A DNA stretch of 64,000 bases from Pantoea cypripedii (GTDB lineage Bacteria > Pseudomonadota > Gammaproteobacteria > Enterobacterales > Enterobacteriaceae). The notes below the pieces were generated by a model, which had not been told where the DNA came from, did no database searches, and was given only the letters and a program-made list of their open reading frames with translations. Location of the stretch: the NCBI RefSeq assembly GCF_002095535.1, contig NZ_MLJI01000001.1:3213832-3277831 (forward strand), read 5' to 3'. Below, piece after piece: positions 10,949-21,211 of the stretch (position 1 is its first letter; the number at the start of each line of letters is the position of its first letter). The position numbers and the translations under genes were made by a program.

Positions 10949-10977
10949 TTCACAGCGCGAGCATCCGGGCTTATGCT
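10949..10977 (+). promoter_or_regulatory. Sigma-70 promoter of nadB
   Basis: TTCACA (10949-10954) and TATGCT (10972-10977) are separated by 17 bases. The predicted start lies near 10985, just before the NadR operator. The remaining spacer between rseD and this point (10658-10948) is AT-rich and must also hold housekeeping promoters for rpoE, which I could not place. Confidence 0.6.
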
Positions 10978-10989
10978 CAGGGGACCTTT

Positions 10990-11007
10990 TGTTTAGTAAA
11001 TTAAACA
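10990..11007 (+). promoter_or_regulatory. NadR operator of nadB
   Basis: TGTTTA-GTAAAT-TAAACA is a perfect 6-6-6 palindrome matching the NadR box consensus TGTTTA-N6-TAAACA. It sits two bases before the chosen nadB ATG and across the predicted transcription start, so NadR with NAD(P) bound should block nadB transcription. Confidence 0.88.
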
Positions 11008-11009
11008 TC

Positions 11010-12629
11010 ATGACCTCATTCTCCGATTATCAGTGTGATGTACTTATTGTCGGCAGTGGCGCTGCTGGCCTGTCACTGGCGCTGCGTCTGGCACCGCATT
11101 TTCAGGTCACGGTGCTGAGTAAAGCCCAGGTAAATGAAGGTTCGACGCTCTACGCCCAGGGTGGTATCGCCGCCGTGTTTGATGAAACCGACAGCATTGA
11201 ATCACACGTAGAAGACACCCTGATTGCGGGTGCCGGTTTATGTGATCGCGCGACGGTCAGCTTTATCGCCAGCAACGCACGCGACTGCGTACAGTGGCTA
11301 ATTGATAACGGCGTAGCCTTCGATAAAGAGCCGCAGGGAGAGGGCGAAGCGCGCTACCACCTGACGCGAGAAGGCGGCCACAGCCATCGCCGCATTCTGC
11401 ACAGTGCTGATGCGACCGGGCGTGCCGTGGAAACCACGCTGGTCAGCCAGGCCCTGAGTCATCCCAATATTCGTATTCTTGAACGCACCAATGCGGTAGA
11501 CCTGATCTTATCCGATAAAATTGGCCAGCCAGGCCCACGTCGTGTGGTCGGTGCCTGGATCTGGAACCGTAATCGCGAACAGGTCGAAACCTGCCGGGCG
11601 CGTGCAGTGATTCTGGCTACCGGCGGTGCCGCTAAAGTTTATCAATACACCACCAATCCGGACGTCGCTTCCGGTGACGGCATCGCCATGGCATGGCGCG
11701 CAGGCTGCCGGGTCGCGAATCTGGAATTCAATCAGTTCCACCCCACCTGCCTGTTCCATCCTCAGGCGCAAAACTTCCTGCTTACCGAAGCCCTGCGTGG
11801 TGAAGGAGCATGGTTACTGCGCCCGGACGGTACGCGCTTTATGCCTGATTTTGATGAGCGCGCCGAGCTGGCGCCACGCGATATCGTGGCACGCGCTATT
11901 GACCATGAGATGAAGCGTCTTGGCGTGGATTGCATGTACCTCGACATCAGCCATCAGCCCGCCAGTTTTGTTCGCGCCCATTTCCCGATGATTTATGAAA
12001 AGCTGCTGACCTTTGGCCTGGATCTGACCAAAGATCCAATACCCATTGTCCCCGCCGCCCATTACACCTGCGGCGGTGTGATGGTAAACCAACAGGGGCG
12101 TACCGATGTCGATGGCCTGTATGCCATAGGTGAAGTCAGCTATACCGGCCTGCATGGCGCGAACCGTATGGCGTCAAACTCCCTGCTGGAGTGCCTGGTG
12201 TATGGCTGGTCGGCAGCGGAAGATTTGATCCGTCGTTTGCCAGACATTGAGCAAGTTGGACATCTGCCCGCCTGGGATGAAAGCCGTGTCGATGATGCTG
12301 ATGAACGCGTGGTGATTCAGCATAACTGGCACGAACTGCGGCTGTTTATGTGGGATTACATGGGCATCGTGCGCACCACCAAGCGACTGGAACGGGCGCT
12401 GCACCGTATCAACCTGCTACAGCAGGAAATTGATGAGTATTACGCGCATTTCCGCCTGTCTAACAATTTGCTGGAACTGCGCAACCTGGTTCAGGTGGCG
12501 GAGCTGATGGTACGCTGTGCGCTGGAACGTAAGGAGAGTCGCGGCCTGCATTACACGCCGGACTATCCTTTCCTGTTACCCGAAGCACAGCCTACGGTGC
12601 TGGCTCCAGCCCATTACATGAACAGATAG
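11010..12629 (+). CDS. nadB: L-aspartate oxidase
   Basis: A 539-residue flavoenzyme that oxidises L-aspartate to iminoaspartate in the first step of NAD synthesis. The FAD-binding [18 protein letters not shown] lies at about residues 10-27. [15 protein letters not shown] and RDIVARAID belong to the active site, and the C-terminal helical domain starts near 430. A TTG seven codons upstream (10989) is also open, but the ATG at 11010 fits the E. coli N terminus, and the upstream piece lies inside the operator. It overlaps the convergent trmN6 by 16 bases. Confidence 0.96.
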   Translation: MTSFSDYQCDVLIVGSGAAGLSLALRLAPHFQVTVLSKAQVNEGSTLYAQGGIAAVFDETDSIESHVEDTLIAGAGLCDRATVSFIASNARDCVQWLIDNGVAFDKEPQGEGEARYHLTREGGHSHRRILHSADATGRAVETTLVSQALSHPNIRILERTNAVDLILSDKIGQPGPRRVVGAWIWNRNREQVETCRARAVILATGGAAKVYQYTTNPDVASGDGIAMAWRAGCRVANLEFNQFHPTCLFHPQAQNFLLTEALRGEGAWLLRPDGTRFMPDFDERAELAPRDIVARAIDHEMKRLGVDCMYLDISHQPASFVRAHFPMIYEKLLTFGLDLTKDPIPIVPAAHYTCGGVMVNQQGRTDVDGLYAIGEVSYTGLHGANRMASNSLLECLVYGWSAAEDLIRRLPDIEQVGHLPAWDESRVDDADERVVIQHNWHELRLFMWDYMGIVRTTKRLERALHRINLLQQEIDEYYAHFRLSNNLLELRNLVQVAELMVRCALERKESRGLHYTPDYPFLLPEAQPTVLAPAHYMNR

Positions 12630-13363
12630 AAATCGCGCGTCAGGCTGCACCAGTCTTCTGAGTATTGCGTGTTCTCATCACGTATCGCCAGCCGCTCCAT
12701 CAAGTGTTCCCCTGCACTGGGCGAGAACCCAAGCAGCACGCGATGGGGTGGTCGCTGCGCGTATTCTGCCACGTCATAACGAAAACGCAGATGCCAGCCA
12801 TCCTGCTGTGCCTGATCAATCATGCCCTGCCCCAGTGATTCGGGCAGCACTACGCAAAAGAACCCCTCTTCTTCTATTAACTGCGCCGCACAACGCAGCA
12901 AAGTCTGGTGATCAAGACTGTCGGTGGACCGCGCGGCGGCACGTTGCGGGGTCGCACAGGCCACGCCAGGTGCGAAATAAGGGGGATTACTGACGATCAG
13001 CGAGTAACGTTGCTCGCAGTCCTCTGCCCAATCGGTGATATCCGCATGATGCACCGTCACTCTTGATGGCCAGGGGGACGCCTGCACATTCTCCTGCGCC
13101 TGCCCGGCGGCATCAGCGTCCAGTTCTACCGCATCAATATGCACCTCATCTGGCGTGCGCTGGGCAATCATCAGGGCAATCAGCCCGCTGCCGCTACCGA
13201 TATCCAGCACCCGCCGCACACCAGCAACCGGTGCCCACGCGCCCAGCAAAATCCCGTCGGTGCCAACTTTCATTGCACAGCGATCGTGGGCAATAAAAAA
13301 CCGCTTAAAGGTAAAACCATTCTTTTGTAACTGAGGCCGCGGATGCGGCGTCGTTTCTGTCAT
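12614..13363 (-). CDS. trmN6: tRNA1(Val) A37 N6-methyltransferase
   Basis: A 249-residue SAM-dependent methyltransferase (formerly YfiC) that methylates adenine 37 of tRNA-Val. The SAM motif is [13 protein letters not shown] near residue 54, and the catalytic SNPPYF motif near 122 marks an amino-N6-adenine methyltransferase. The frame stays open 32 codons upstream to 13459, but homology starts with [26 protein letters not shown], so the ATG at 13363 is preferred. It converges with nadB, as in E. coli. Confidence 0.9.
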   Translation of the reverse strand: MTETTPHPRPQLQKNGFTFKRFFIAHDRCAMKVGTDGILLGAWAPVAGVRRVLDIGSGSGLIALMIAQRTPDEVHIDAVELDADAAGQAQENVQASPWPSRVTVHHADITDWAEDCEQRYSLIVSNPPYFAPGVACATPQRAAARSTDSLDHQTLLRCAAQLIEEEGFFCVVLPESLGQGMIDQAQQDGWHLRFRYDVAEYAQRPPHRVLLGFSPSAGEHLMERLAIRDENTQYSEDWCSLTRDFYLFM

Positions 13364-13520
13364 TCTCTGCAACCACTCAACAAATCCTGCCCAATGGCAG
13401 AGCTTCAGTGTAACGTGGCTCGGCAGGGAAAACATCTCCTGGCCGAACGACATCGGCACACAAACAGATGAAGATTATGTTTGTTCTGTCTATAATCAGC
13501 GCCCCAAACTGAGGTAGACC

Positions 13521-14849
13521 ATGACCGTAACCACATTCTCCGAACTCGAACTCGACGAAAGCCTGCTGGATGCCCTGCAGGAAAAAGGCTTCACGCGCCC
13601 AACAGCCATCCAGGCTGAGGCCATCCCTGCCGCACTGGAGGGCCGTGACGTACTGGGTTCAGCACCGACCGGAACGGGGAAAACCGCAGCTTATCTGCTG
13701 CCGGCTTTGCAGCACCTGATCGATTTTCCACGTAAAAAATCAGGCCCGCCGCGCATTTTAATTTTAACGCCCACGCGCGAACTGGCGATGCAGGTTGCTG
13801 ATCACGCGCGTGAACTGGCAAAACATACGCATCTGGATATCGCCACCATCACTGGCGGCGTTGCCTACATGAACCACGCTGAAGTCTTCAGCGAAAATCA
13901 GGATATCGTGGTGGCGACCACGGGCCGCTTGCTGCAATACATCAAAGAAGAAAACTTTGACTGCCGCGCCGTTGAAACGCTGATTCTCGATGAAGCCGAC
14001 CGCATGCTGGACATGGGTTTTGCCCAGGACATCGAAACCATCGCGGGCGAAACCCGCTGGCGTAAGCAAACGCTGCTGTTCTCCGCCACGCTGGAAGGCG
14101 ACAACATCAAAGACTTTGCCGAGCGCCTGCTGAATGACCCGGTGTCGGTGAGTTCTGACCCCAGCCAGCGTGAGCGTAAGAAAATTCAGCAATGGTATTA
14201 CCGTGCCGACGACCTTGAGCACAAGACCAAACTGCTGGTGCATCTGCTGAAGCAACCTGAAGTCACCCGCTCGATTGTGTTTGTGCGCAAGCGCGAGCGT
14301 CTGCATGAACTGGTGACCTGGCTGCACGAAGCCGGTATTCGCTGCAGCTATCTCGAAGGTGAGATGGTGCAAGCCAAACGCAACGAGGCGCTGAAACGTC
14401 TGAATGACGGTCGCGTCAACGTACTGGTGGCCACCGACGTCGCTGCACGCGGTATCGACATCGAAGATGTCAGCCATGTATTCAACTTTGATATGCCACG
14501 CACCGCGGATACCTATCTGCACCGCATTGGCCGCACCGCGCGTGCTGGCCGCAAAGGCACGGCGCTGTCGCTGGTTGAAGCACATGACCACGTGCTGCTG
14601 GGCAAGATCAGCCGTTACATTGATGAAACGCTAAAACCACGCACCATTGATGAGTTGCGTCCGGAAAGCCGCGCCCCCAGCGCGAAAGTGACCGGAAAAC
14701 CGTCGAAAAAGGTGCTTGCGAAGCGTAAAGAGCAGAAAGAGAAAGAAGCCGAAAAACCGCGGGTGAAAAAACGTCACCGCGATGCCAAAAATATCGGTAA
14801 ACGCCGCAAGCCAAGCGGTTCCGGCACACCGGATCAAAGTGTGGAATAA
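13521..14849 (+). CDS. srmB: DEAD-box RNA helicase SrmB
   Basis: A 442-residue ATP-dependent RNA helicase for early 50S ribosome assembly. In order: the Q motif near FTRPTAIQAEAIP, Walker A SAPTGTGKT (about 50-58), PTRELA, DEAD in LILDEADRMLDMGF (about 154-167), SAT (about 193), and RGIDIEDVSHV plus HRIGRTARAGR in the second RecA domain. The C-terminal 70 residues are very basic (KKVLAKRKEQKEKE and following), the usual RNA-binding tail. It is divergent from trmN6 and ends at a strong terminator. Confidence 0.97.
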   Translation: MTVTTFSELELDESLLDALQEKGFTRPTAIQAEAIPAALEGRDVLGSAPTGTGKTAAYLLPALQHLIDFPRKKSGPPRILILTPTRELAMQVADHARELAKHTHLDIATITGGVAYMNHAEVFSENQDIVVATTGRLLQYIKEENFDCRAVETLILDEADRMLDMGFAQDIETIAGETRWRKQTLLFSATLEGDNIKDFAERLLNDPVSVSSDPSQRERKKIQQWYYRADDLEHKTKLLVHLLKQPEVTRSIVFVRKRERLHELVTWLHEAGIRCSYLEGEMVQAKRNEALKRLNDGRVNVLVATDVAARGIDIEDVSHVFNFDMPRTADTYLHRIGRTARAGRKGTALSLVEAHDHVLLGKISRYIDETLKPRTIDELRPESRAPSAKVTGKPSKKVLAKRKEQKEKEAEKPRVKKRHRDAKNIGKRRKPSGSGTPDQSVE

Positions 14850-14864
14850 ATCAGCACACTTACC

Positions 14865-14894
14865 AAAAAATCGCCTCCTGTGAGGCGATTTTTT
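14865..14894 (+). terminator. Terminator after srmB
   Basis: TCGCCTC-CTGT-GAGGCGA with six As before and six Ts after it. It works for srmB and, by symmetry, could act on minus-strand transcripts too. Confidence 0.9.
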
Positions 14895-14963
14895 ATGTTT
14901 AACTGCCAAAAATCCCCATTTCGCTGCCCTTTTCACTCTGGTGTTACGAAGCTAAAAGATTAA

Positions 14964-15001
14964 ATACAAAAAGGCCGCACCGGTAAGCACCGGTACGGCC
15001 T
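14964..15001 (-). terminator. Terminator after grcA
   Basis: The imperfect stem AGGCCG-CACCGGT/ACCGGTA-CGGCCT is followed on the minus strand by TTTTTGT. It lies about 45 bases past the grcA stop. Confidence 0.85.
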
Positions 15002-15044
15002 GGATTGCTGTGTGTCTTTTCGTCAGTTATGCAAAAAGCCGCAG

Positions 15045-15428
15045 TTACAGGCTTTCAGTGAAAGTACGGGTGATAACATCACGCTGTTGTTCCGGCGTCA
15101 GCGCATTAAAACGTACTGCATAACCTGATACGCGGATGGTCAACTGCGGATATTTTTCTGGGTGTTTCACCGCATCTTCCAGCGTTTCACGACGCAGAAC
15201 GTTAACGTTCAGATGCTGGCCGCCCTCGATACGTACCTGTGGTTTCTGCTCCACTGGAATTTCGCGGTAAGCAATTTCACCCAGATCGCTGATGGCAACC
15301 ACCTGATCTTCAGCAAAATCACCTTTTGCACACAGGCAACGTGCTTCAGATTTTTCATCGTCCAGCAGCCAGAAAGAATTCAGCAGCTGCGGATTATTGG
15401 TTTTAGTAATTTGAATACCGGTAATCAT
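15045..15428 (-). CDS. grcA: Autonomous glycyl radical cofactor GrcA
   Basis: A 127-residue protein (YfiD) that can replace the damaged glycyl-radical domain of pyruvate formate-lyase. The C-terminal [11 protein letters not shown] motif near residue 100 holds the radical glycine and copies the end of PflB. Its upstream region carries a well-placed FNR box, so induction without oxygen is expected. It stands alone between two terminators or spacers. Length is identical to E. coli. Confidence 0.97.
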   Translation of the reverse strand: MITGIQITKTNNPQLLNSFWLLDDEKSEARCLCAKGDFAEDQVVAISDLGEIAYREIPVEQKPQVRIEGGQHLNVNVLRRETLEDAVKHPEKYPQLTIRVSGYAVRFNALTPEQQRDVITRTFTESL

Positions 15429-15495
15429 ACATGGCCTCCAGGTCCAGGCGCTGCCACGGTTGAACAGCGCGGTTTTCGAAAATCTTTGATGCTCA

Positions 15496-15537
15496 GGTAT
15501 ATCACTGGCAGAAATGAGCTGTTTTGACCTGCATCAA
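15496..15537 (-). promoter_or_regulatory. FNR-dependent promoter of grcA
   Basis: On the minus strand TTGAT-GCAG-GTCAA (15524-15537) matches the FNR box TTGAT-N4-ATCAA at nine of ten positions. A -10-like TATACC is at 15496-15501. The box centre is about 41.5 bases before the predicted start near 15489, the classical class II position. A weaker FNR-like site (TTGTA-AATT-ATCAA, 15609-15622) lies further up. Confidence 0.75.
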
Positions 15538-15693
15538 TTTCAACCAGGCGGCCTGGAGCCAGCAAAAACTAAAAACTTGTTTTATAACAGGTTTACGCTT
15601 TAAATTTTTTGTAAATTATCAAATTATTTTTGACCTTCTGCTCCCCGCCCGGACGCGTTAAGCTAGGCGCAATTTTTTGGCAGGGAGTCCATG

Positions 15694-16371
15694 ATGACCG
15701 AGAAGCTGACCTGGCACGATGTGCTGGCTGAAGAGAAAGAGAAACCTTATTTTGTGGAGACCCTGAAGGCGGTCGCCAGTGAGCGCGCTGCGGGTAAAAC
15801 GGTCTATCCGCCGCAAAAAGATGTGTTCAATGCCTTTCGCCTGACCGAGTTAGGGGACATCAAGGTCGTGATTTTGGGCCAGGACCCGTATCACGGCCCC
15901 AATCAGGCTCACGGACTGGCTTTTTCCGTACTACCGGGCGTAGCCATCCCCCCCTCGCTGCTAAATATGTATAAAGAGCTGGAGCAGGATATTCCGGGAT
16001 TTGTACGCCCGCAGCATGGTTTTCTGGAGAGCTGGGCAAAACAAGGTGTGATGTTGCTGAACACGGTGCTGACAGTGGAAGCCGGCCAGGCACATTCCCA
16101 TGCGCGCTTTGGCTGGGAAACCTTTACTGACAACGTGATCAGCGCGATTAACCAGCATCGCGAAGGGGTGATTTTTCTGCTGTGGGGTTCGCATGCGCAG
16201 AAGAAAGGCAGCATTATCGATCGCCAGCGTCATCATGTTCTGAAAGCGCCGCATCCTTCACCGTTGTCCGCCCATCGGGGCTTTTTTGGCAGCCGTCATT
16301 TTTCGCAGGCTAATGCCTTGTTGAATCAGGCAGGAAAACCGGACATTGACTGGACACCGGTGTTGCCCTGA
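15694..16371 (+). CDS. ung: Uracil-DNA glycosylase
   Basis: A 225-residue family 1 UDG that removes uracil from DNA as the first step of base-excision repair. The catalytic [18 protein letters not shown] stretch is at about residues 61-78, and the [14 protein letters not shown]-intercalation loop near 186. Two adjacent ATGs occur; the second (15694) is six bases from AGGGAG and is preferred, while the first (15691) would add one Met. It is divergent from grcA and convergent with grpE. Confidence 0.96.
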   Translation: MTEKLTWHDVLAEEKEKPYFVETLKAVASERAAGKTVYPPQKDVFNAFRLTELGDIKVVILGQDPYHGPNQAHGLAFSVLPGVAIPPSLLNMYKELEQDIPGFVRPQHGFLESWAKQGVMLLNTVLTVEAGQAHSHARFGWETFTDNVISAINQHREGVIFLLWGSHAQKKGSIIDRQRHHVLKAPHPSPLSAHRGFFGSRHFSQANALLNQAGKPDIDWTPVLP

Positions 16372-16376
16372 AACGC

Positions 16377-16401
16377 AAACGGCCGCATCAGGCGGCCGTT
16401 T
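16377..16401. terminator. Bidirectional terminator ung/grpE
   Basis: AAACGGCCGC/GCGGCCGTTT around a five-base loop, placed between the convergent ung and grpE stops. The flanking A and T runs are short, but it can serve both strands. Confidence 0.7.
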
Positions 16402-16417
16402 GTGATCAAGCAGCAAA

Positions 16418-16996
16418 TCAGCTTTTCGCTTTTGCTACCGCAACCATCGCCGGACGCAGCAAGCGACCGTTGAGCGTATAACCACGCTGCATCACCATCA
16501 TGACGTGATTAGGTGCCACTTCTTCGGATTCCATCATCGACATCGCCTGATGCACATCCGGGTTGAAAGGCACATTGGTCTCACCAACCACTTCCACGCC
16601 GAATTTACGCACCGCACCCAGCAGTGATTTCAGCGTCAGCTCGATGCCTTCAATCATTGATGCCAGTTCAGAATTCTCTTTATCCGCCACTTCCAGCGCA
16701 CGCTCCAGGCTATCGATGACCGGCAGCAGCTCGTTGGCAAATTTTTCCAGCGCAAATTTGTGCGCTTTTTCCACGTCCATTTCAGTACGACGACGGATGT
16801 TCTCGATTTCCGCCTGCGCACGCAGTTGTGCTTCACGCACACCGGACTGCGACTGAGCTAATTCAGCTTCCAGTTGCGCGATGCGTTCATCACGCGGATC
16901 CACCTCAGCTGCCGTCTCTGCGTCCAAGTGCTGTTGATCCTGTTGAATTTCGTCTGAGACTTGCTCGTTTGGGGTGTTCTGTTCTTTACTACTCAT
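16418..16996 (-). CDS. grpE: Nucleotide exchange factor GrpE
   Basis: A 192-residue GrpE, the co-chaperone that releases ADP from DnaK and acts as a thermosensor. An acidic, disordered N-terminal segment (1-40) leads to a long coiled-coil helix (about 40-90), then a four-helix region and the beta domain with the [18 protein letters not shown] signature. The ATG at 16996 (MSSKEQNTP) matches E. coli and follows a GGAG ribosome-binding site; an ATG nine codons upstream is less likely. A sigma-32 promoter lies about 45-70 bases upstream. Confidence 0.97.
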   Translation of the reverse strand: MSSKEQNTPNEQVSDEIQQDQQHLDAETAAEVDPRDERIAQLEAELAQSQSGVREAQLRAQAEIENIRRRTEMDVEKAHKFALEKFANELLPVIDSLERALEVADKENSELASMIEGIELTLKSLLGAVRKFGVEVVGETNVPFNPDVHQAMSMMESEEVAPNHVMMVMQRGYTLNGRLLRPAMVAVAKAKS

Positions 16997-17038
16997 GAAT
17001 TTCTCCGCGTTTTGCACATTCATCTCGCTGGTTCGCTT

Positions 17039-17067
17039 ATTATGGGGATCAGTTTGACGGTTTCAAG
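17039..17067 (-). promoter_or_regulatory. Sigma-32 heat-shock promoter of grpE
   Basis: On the minus strand CTTGAA (17062-17067) is followed after 14 bases by CCCCATAAT (17039-17047), essentially the sigma-32 consensus. Heat induction of grpE follows from this. Confidence 0.85.
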
Positions 17068-17119
17068 GGAACCCATCACATTGCCTGGCCGTTTTGGCTT
17101 ATGAGGAACACGAGCGCAA

Positions 17120-17998
17120 ATGAACAAACACTTTAACTGCATTGGGATCGTTGGTCATCCACGCCATCCTACTGCGTTAACCACCCATGAAATGCTGTGG
17201 CGCTGGCTGACAGCAAAAGGCTATGAGGTGATTGTTGAGCAGCAAATTGCGCGCGAACTGGCACTGAAAAATGTGCAAACCGGCACGCTGGCGGAAATTG
17301 GCCAGCAGGCCGATCTGGCTGTCGTGGTCGGTGGCGACGGCAACATGCTCGGAGCCGCGCGCGTGCTGGCCCGTTACGATATCAAAGTGATTGGTATTAA
17401 CCGTGGCAATCTGGGTTTTCTGACCGATCTCGATCCAGATAATGCCCAGCAACAGCTGGATGATGTGTTGCAGGGCGACTATTTCGTCGAAAGTCGTTTT
17501 TTACTGGAAGCGCAGGTGTGCAAAGAAGATTGCTCACCGCGTATTGGCAGCGCCATTAATGAAGTGGTTCTGCATCCGGGTAAAGTGGCTCATATGATTG
17601 AATTTGAAGTCTATATCGATGAGGTTTTTGCTTTCTCGCAACGTTCCGATGGTCTGATTATCTCCACCCCGACGGGTTCAACCGCTTATTCACTCTCGGC
17701 AGGTGGCCCGATTCTGACGCCTTCGCTGGAAGCCATCGTGCTGGTACCGATGTTCCCGCATACCTTGTCGGCGCGCCCGCTGGTGATCAACAGTAACAGT
17801 ACCATTCGCCTGCGTTTCTCCTCGCGGCGTAACGATCTGGAGATCAGCTGCGATAGCCAGATTGCGTTGCCGATTCAGGAGGGTGAAGATGTGTTGATTC
17901 GCCGTAGCACCCATCACCTCAATCTCATCCACCCTAAAAATTACAATTATTTTAATACGTTAAGCTCAAAACTTGGCTGGTCAAAAAAATTGTTCTGA
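17120..17998 (+). CDS. nadK: NAD kinase
   Basis: A 292-residue NAD kinase making NADP+ from NAD+ and ATP. The [11 protein letters not shown] motif (about residues 72-82) and the conserved [17 protein letters not shown] loop (about 178-194) form the nucleotide and catalytic sites. Length equals E. coli NadK. It is divergent from grpE across a 120-base spacer and stands directly upstream of recN, as in E. coli. Confidence 0.98.
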   Translation: MNKHFNCIGIVGHPRHPTALTTHEMLWRWLTAKGYEVIVEQQIARELALKNVQTGTLAEIGQQADLAVVVGGDGNMLGAARVLARYDIKVIGINRGNLGFLTDLDPDNAQQQLDDVLQGDYFVESRFLLEAQVCKEDCSPRIGSAINEVVLHPGKVAHMIEFEVYIDEVFAFSQRSDGLIISTPTGSTAYSLSAGGPILTPSLEAIVLVPMFPHTLSARPLVINSNSTIRLRFSSRRNDLEISCDSQIALPIQEGEDVLIRRSTHHLNLIHPKNYNYFNTLSSKLGWSKKLF

Positions 17999-18014
17999 AA
18001 ATCACCTGAACCAC

Positions 18015-18074
18015 TTTACTGGATAAAAAACCAGTTTATACTGTATGAAAAACCATATCTGTTTTTCTATACAG
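18015..18074 (+). promoter_or_regulatory. LexA-controlled recN promoter
   Basis: Two LexA boxes fit the CTG-N10-CAG pattern: CTGGATAAAAAACCAG at 18019-18034 and CTGTTTTTCTATACAG at 18059-18074, the second with the full CTGT-N8-ACAG consensus. A degenerate third half-box starts at 18041. A promoter TTTACT-N16-TATACT (18015-18042) lies under the first box. recN should be strongly SOS-induced, as in E. coli. Confidence 0.85.
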
Positions 18075-18082
18075 GTGAATTT

Positions 18083-19744
18083 ATGCTGGCACAACTGACC
18101 ATCAGTAATTTTGCTATCGTTCGTGAACTGGAAATCGATTTTCACCGTGGCATGACAGCGATCACAGGTGAAACCGGCGCAGGGAAATCCATCGCTATCG
18201 ATGCGCTCGGCTTGTGCCTCGGTGGTCGTGCCGAAGCAGATATGGTGCGCCAGGGAGCGAATCGTGCGGATATTTGTGCGCGCTTTCAGCTGAAAGCCTC
18301 GCCGTCTGCCCAACGCTGGCTGGTAGAAAATCAACTGGATGACGGCAATGAATGCCTGTTACGCCGCGTGATCAGTGCCGATGGCCGGTCACGCGGTTTT
18401 ATCAACGGCACGTCAGTTCCACTTTCCCAACTACGTGAACTGGGTCAGTTGTTGATTCAGATTCACGGTCAGCATGCTCACCAGCTGTTGCTCAAACCCG
18501 AACATCAAAAACATCTGCTTGATGCTTACGCCGCACACGATGCTCTGCTGGTCCAGATGCGTACCCACTATCAACGCTGGCATCAAAGCTGCCGTGCGCT
18601 GGCTCAGCATCAGCAACTCTCCCAGGAGCGGGAAGCACGTCGCGAGCTGTTGCAGTATCAGTTGAAAGAGTTGAATGAGTTTGCACCGCAACCCGGTGAG
18701 TTTGAGCAAATCGACGAAGAATATAAACGTCTTGCCAACAGTGGTCAGTTGCTCTCGACCAGCCAGCAGGCCTTGCAGATTCTGGCCGACAGCGAAGACA
18801 CCAATATGCAAAGTCTGCTGTATAGCGCGCGTCAGATGCTGAGCGAGCTGGTCACACTGGATGATAAAGTCAGCGGCGTATTTAATTTGCTGGAAGAAGC
18901 GGCAATCCAGGTAAGTGAGGCCAGTGATGAATTGCGTCACTATTGCGATCGCCTCGATCTCGATCCCAATCGTCTGCATGAACTGGAGCAACGCCTGTCG
19001 CGCCAGATCGCACTGGCACGCAAGCATCATGTCACCCCCGAAGCGCTGCCCGTGTTGTATCAGCAACTGCTGGATGAAGCCGAACAACTCTCTCAGCAGG
19101 AGAGCGATCAGGAGACATTACAGACTGCTGTCGCTGCGCATCATCAGGAAGCACTGGCGAGCGCCACGCTGCTGCATCAGCAGCGTGAAGTTGCAGCACA
19201 GGAACTGACCCGGTTAATCACCCAAAGCATGCGCATGCTGGCAATGCCGCACGGTGAATTCGCGATTGTGCTGGAATTCAACCCGGAGCAGCTGACGGCC
19301 GAAGGAGCCAGCCGCATTGATTTTCGCGTGACGACTAACCCTGGCCAGCCATTGCAGCCGCTCGGGAAAGTGGCATCAGGGGGTGAGTTGTCGCGTATCG
19401 CATTGGCCATTCAGGTCATTACCGCGCAGAAAATGGAGACTCCGGCAATGATCTTTGATGAAGTGGATGTTGGTATCAGTGGTCCGACAGCTGCCGTTGT
19501 CGGTCAGATGTTGCGTCAGTTGGGTGAATCAACCCAGGTGATGTGCGTGACGCATCTGCCGCAGGTTGCCGGTTGTGGTCATCAACATTTCTTCGTCAGC
19601 AAAGAAACGGATGGTGCAATGACAGAAACGCACATGCAGCCGCTAGATAAACGTGCCCGCCTGCAGGAACTGGCGCGTCTGCTGGGTGGTAGTGAGGTGA
19701 CACGCAACACGCTGGCGAACGCGAAAGAACTTTTAGCAGCCTGA
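18083..19744 (+). CDS. recN: DNA repair protein RecN
   Basis: A 553-residue SMC-like ATPase that holds broken DNA together during double-strand-break repair. Walker [16 protein letters not shown] is at about residues 31-45; two long coiled-coil arms (about 150-380) follow, then the ABC signature [13 protein letters not shown] (about 431-443) and Walker [13 protein letters not shown]. The ATG at 18083 follows AGGTGA at good spacing. The upstream LexA boxes confirm SOS control. Confidence 0.97.
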   Translation: MLAQLTISNFAIVRELEIDFHRGMTAITGETGAGKSIAIDALGLCLGGRAEADMVRQGANRADICARFQLKASPSAQRWLVENQLDDGNECLLRRVISADGRSRGFINGTSVPLSQLRELGQLLIQIHGQHAHQLLLKPEHQKHLLDAYAAHDALLVQMRTHYQRWHQSCRALAQHQQLSQEREARRELLQYQLKELNEFAPQPGEFEQIDEEYKRLANSGQLLSTSQQALQILADSEDTNMQSLLYSARQMLSELVTLDDKVSGVFNLLEEAAIQVSEASDELRHYCDRLDLDPNRLHELEQRLSRQIALARKHHVTPEALPVLYQQLLDEAEQLSQQESDQETLQTAVAAHHQEALASATLLHQQREVAAQELTRLITQSMRMLAMPHGEFAIVLEFNPEQLTAEGASRIDFRVTTNPGQPLQPLGKVASGGELSRIALAIQVITAQKMETPAMIFDEVDVGISGPTAAVVGQMLRQLGESTQVMCVTHLPQVAGCGHQHFFVSKETDGAMTETHMQPLDKRARLQELARLLGGSEVTRNTLANAKELLAA

Positions 19745-19932
19745 TACCGCACTTTTTTCCGGCCCGATGGTCATATGCTTGCTCTGTAGAGGTTTCCAAT
19801 AGCGAAAAGGTTTATTATCATCGGCACTTATGTCGCCAGAGTAATAAAGCCTGCCGCAGGCAGAGTTCAGAATTTGATGGCAAAAAAACAGCCTGATAAA
19901 AAGGCGTTTGGCCCCAGAAAAGGAATGTAGAG

Positions 19933-20280
19933 ATGCGCTGTAAAATGCTGACTGCCGCGGCAGTGGTAATGTTGATGATGACCGCCGGATGTTCCACCCT
20001 TGAGCGTGTTGTATACCGTCCTGATATCAATCAGGGGAACTACCTGGTCGCCAACGATGTGGCTAAAATCCACACTGGCATGACGCAGCAGCAGGTCGCG
20101 TATACCCTTGGTACCCCGATGATGCGCGATCCCTTTGGCAGCAATGTCTGGTACTACGTATTCCGCGAACAACCAGGCCATGAAAGCGTGAAACAGCAGA
20201 CGCTGACGCTGACTTTCGACAGCAATGGCGTGCTGACTAACATCGATAACAAACCGCGTCTCACTGGCAGCGAAGGCTAA
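19933..20280 (+). CDS. bamE: Outer-membrane assembly lipoprotein BamE
   Basis: A 115-residue lipoprotein of the BAM complex, which inserts beta-barrel proteins into the outer membrane. The signal peptide ends in the lipobox MTAGC, making C20 the lipidated residue. The SmpA/OmlA fold follows, with [24 protein letters not shown]. It sits between recN and ratB as in E. coli and is followed by a strong terminator. Confidence 0.96.
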   Translation: MRCKMLTAAAVVMLMMTAGCSTLERVVYRPDINQGNYLVANDVAKIHTGMTQQQVAYTLGTPMMRDPFGSNVWYYVFREQPGHESVKQQTLTLTFDSNGVLTNIDNKPRLTGSEG

Positions 20281-20291
20281 GTAAGATGCAA

Positions 20292-20319
20292 TAAAAAAGG
20301 CGCCTGGAGCGCCTTTTTT
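20292..20319 (+). terminator. Terminator bamE/ratB
   Basis: GGCGC-CTGGA-GCGCC flanked by an A run and a T run of six or more; it can stop both bamE and the convergent ratB transcript. Confidence 0.9.
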
Positions 20320-20334
20320 GTTTCTGCCGTTTCG

Positions 20335-20625
20335 CTATTTTTTCTCTGCTGAGCGCTCCGCTCGCTGGCGTCTCATCTCTTTCGGGTCGGCAATCAGCGG
20401 ACGATAGATTTCCACGCGATCGCCATCCTGCAATGTATCATCCAGCTTTACCGGGCGACTGAACACACCGACTTTATTAGTTTTCAGATCGATATCTTTG
20501 CGCAGAGATAACAGCCCTGAAGCCTTAATTGCCTCTTCAACTGTCGCACCCTCTTCCAGCGTTACGGTGCGCAGGTACTGTTTTTCCGGCAGTGCATAAA
20601 CAACTTCTATCGTGATATCAGGCAC
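20335..20625 (-). CDS. ratB: RnfH-family protein RatB
   Basis: A 96-residue ubiquitin-like-fold protein of the UPF0125/RnfH family (YfjF, also called PasI). In some E. coli strains the ratA/ratB pair was proposed as a toxin-antitoxin system, but this is disputed and cannot be judged from sequence. The core reads [25 protein letters not shown] and ends in a basic, charged tail. Its start overlaps the ratA end by eight bases, so the two are co-translated. Confidence 0.9.
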   Translation of the reverse strand: MPDITIEVVYALPEKQYLRTVTLEEGATVEEAIKASGLLSLRKDIDLKTNKVGVFSRPVKLDDTLQDGDRVEIYRPLIADPKEMRRQRAERSAEKK

Positions 20626-21052
20626 GATAAACCTCTTTGGCGCGTTTAGTAAAGGCCATCACCATGTTGTTAGCCAGCTCTTTAAACACCCGACCGAACG
20701 CCATTTCTACCAGCATATTGGTGAACTCAAAATCCAGACTCAACTCGACCTTGCAGGCATCGTCACCCAGTGAAGTAAAGTGCCAGCCCCCCGTCAGCTT
20801 GCGGAACGGACCGTCAACCAGTTGCATATGAATGCTTTGATTGCTGGTCAATGTGTTACGCGTAGTAAAAGTCTTACTGATGCCTGCTTTGGAGACATCG
20901 ACAGCAGCTGTCATTTGATTACCGCTGTTTTCCAGCACCCGACTGCCGGTGCAACCCGGAAGAAATTCAGGATAAGCATCAACATCATTCACGAGCTGGT
21001 ACATCTGCTCAGCGCTGTAGGGGACCAGCGCTGAACGACTTATCTGGGCCAT
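20618..21052 (-). CDS. ratA: START-domain protein RatA
   Basis: A 144-residue protein of the polyketide cyclase/START (COQ10-like) family. The same protein is described as a ubiquinone-binding COQ10 relative and, in E. coli, as an inhibitor of 70S ribosome assembly (PasT/RatA). The N-terminal [20 protein letters not shown] and the PEFLPGC motif are typical. It begins ratA-ratB and is divergent from smpB. Confidence 0.92.
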   Translation of the reverse strand: MAQISRSALVPYSAEQMYQLVNDVDAYPEFLPGCTGSRVLENSGNQMTAAVDVSKAGISKTFTTRNTLTSNQSIHMQLVDGPFRKLTGGWHFTSLGDDACKVELSLDFEFTNMLVEMAFGRVFKELANNMVMAFTKRAKEVYRA

Positions 21053-21112
21053 AATGGTTCCTGTTCATCACAAAACCGTTAAATAATACCATTTTCAGCC
21101 ATTAAACAAAAA

Positions 21113-21140
21113 TTCACGGCTTTGCCAGCTGTGCTAAAAT
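21113..21140 (+). promoter_or_regulatory. Probable smpB promoter
   Basis: TTCACG (21113-21118) and TAAAAT (21135-21140) with a 16-base spacer, about 70 bases before the smpB ATG. It is a good but unproven sigma-70 match. Confidence 0.45.
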
Positions 21141-21211
21141 AGCTCGTTTTTTACCGCCCCGCAGGACAGGGGATGCGTCCACAGACTGAGTGATGTAGAC
21201 TACGCCGCACT

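Noticed and set aside
13764..14591. 275-codon frame opposite srmB
   Set aside because: Mirror of a conserved helicase gene with high GC; no support.
20335..21052. ratAB as a toxin-antitoxin system
   Set aside because: The toxin claim for this pair is disputed, and the genes are core genome in their normal place, so nothing here supports a special system.
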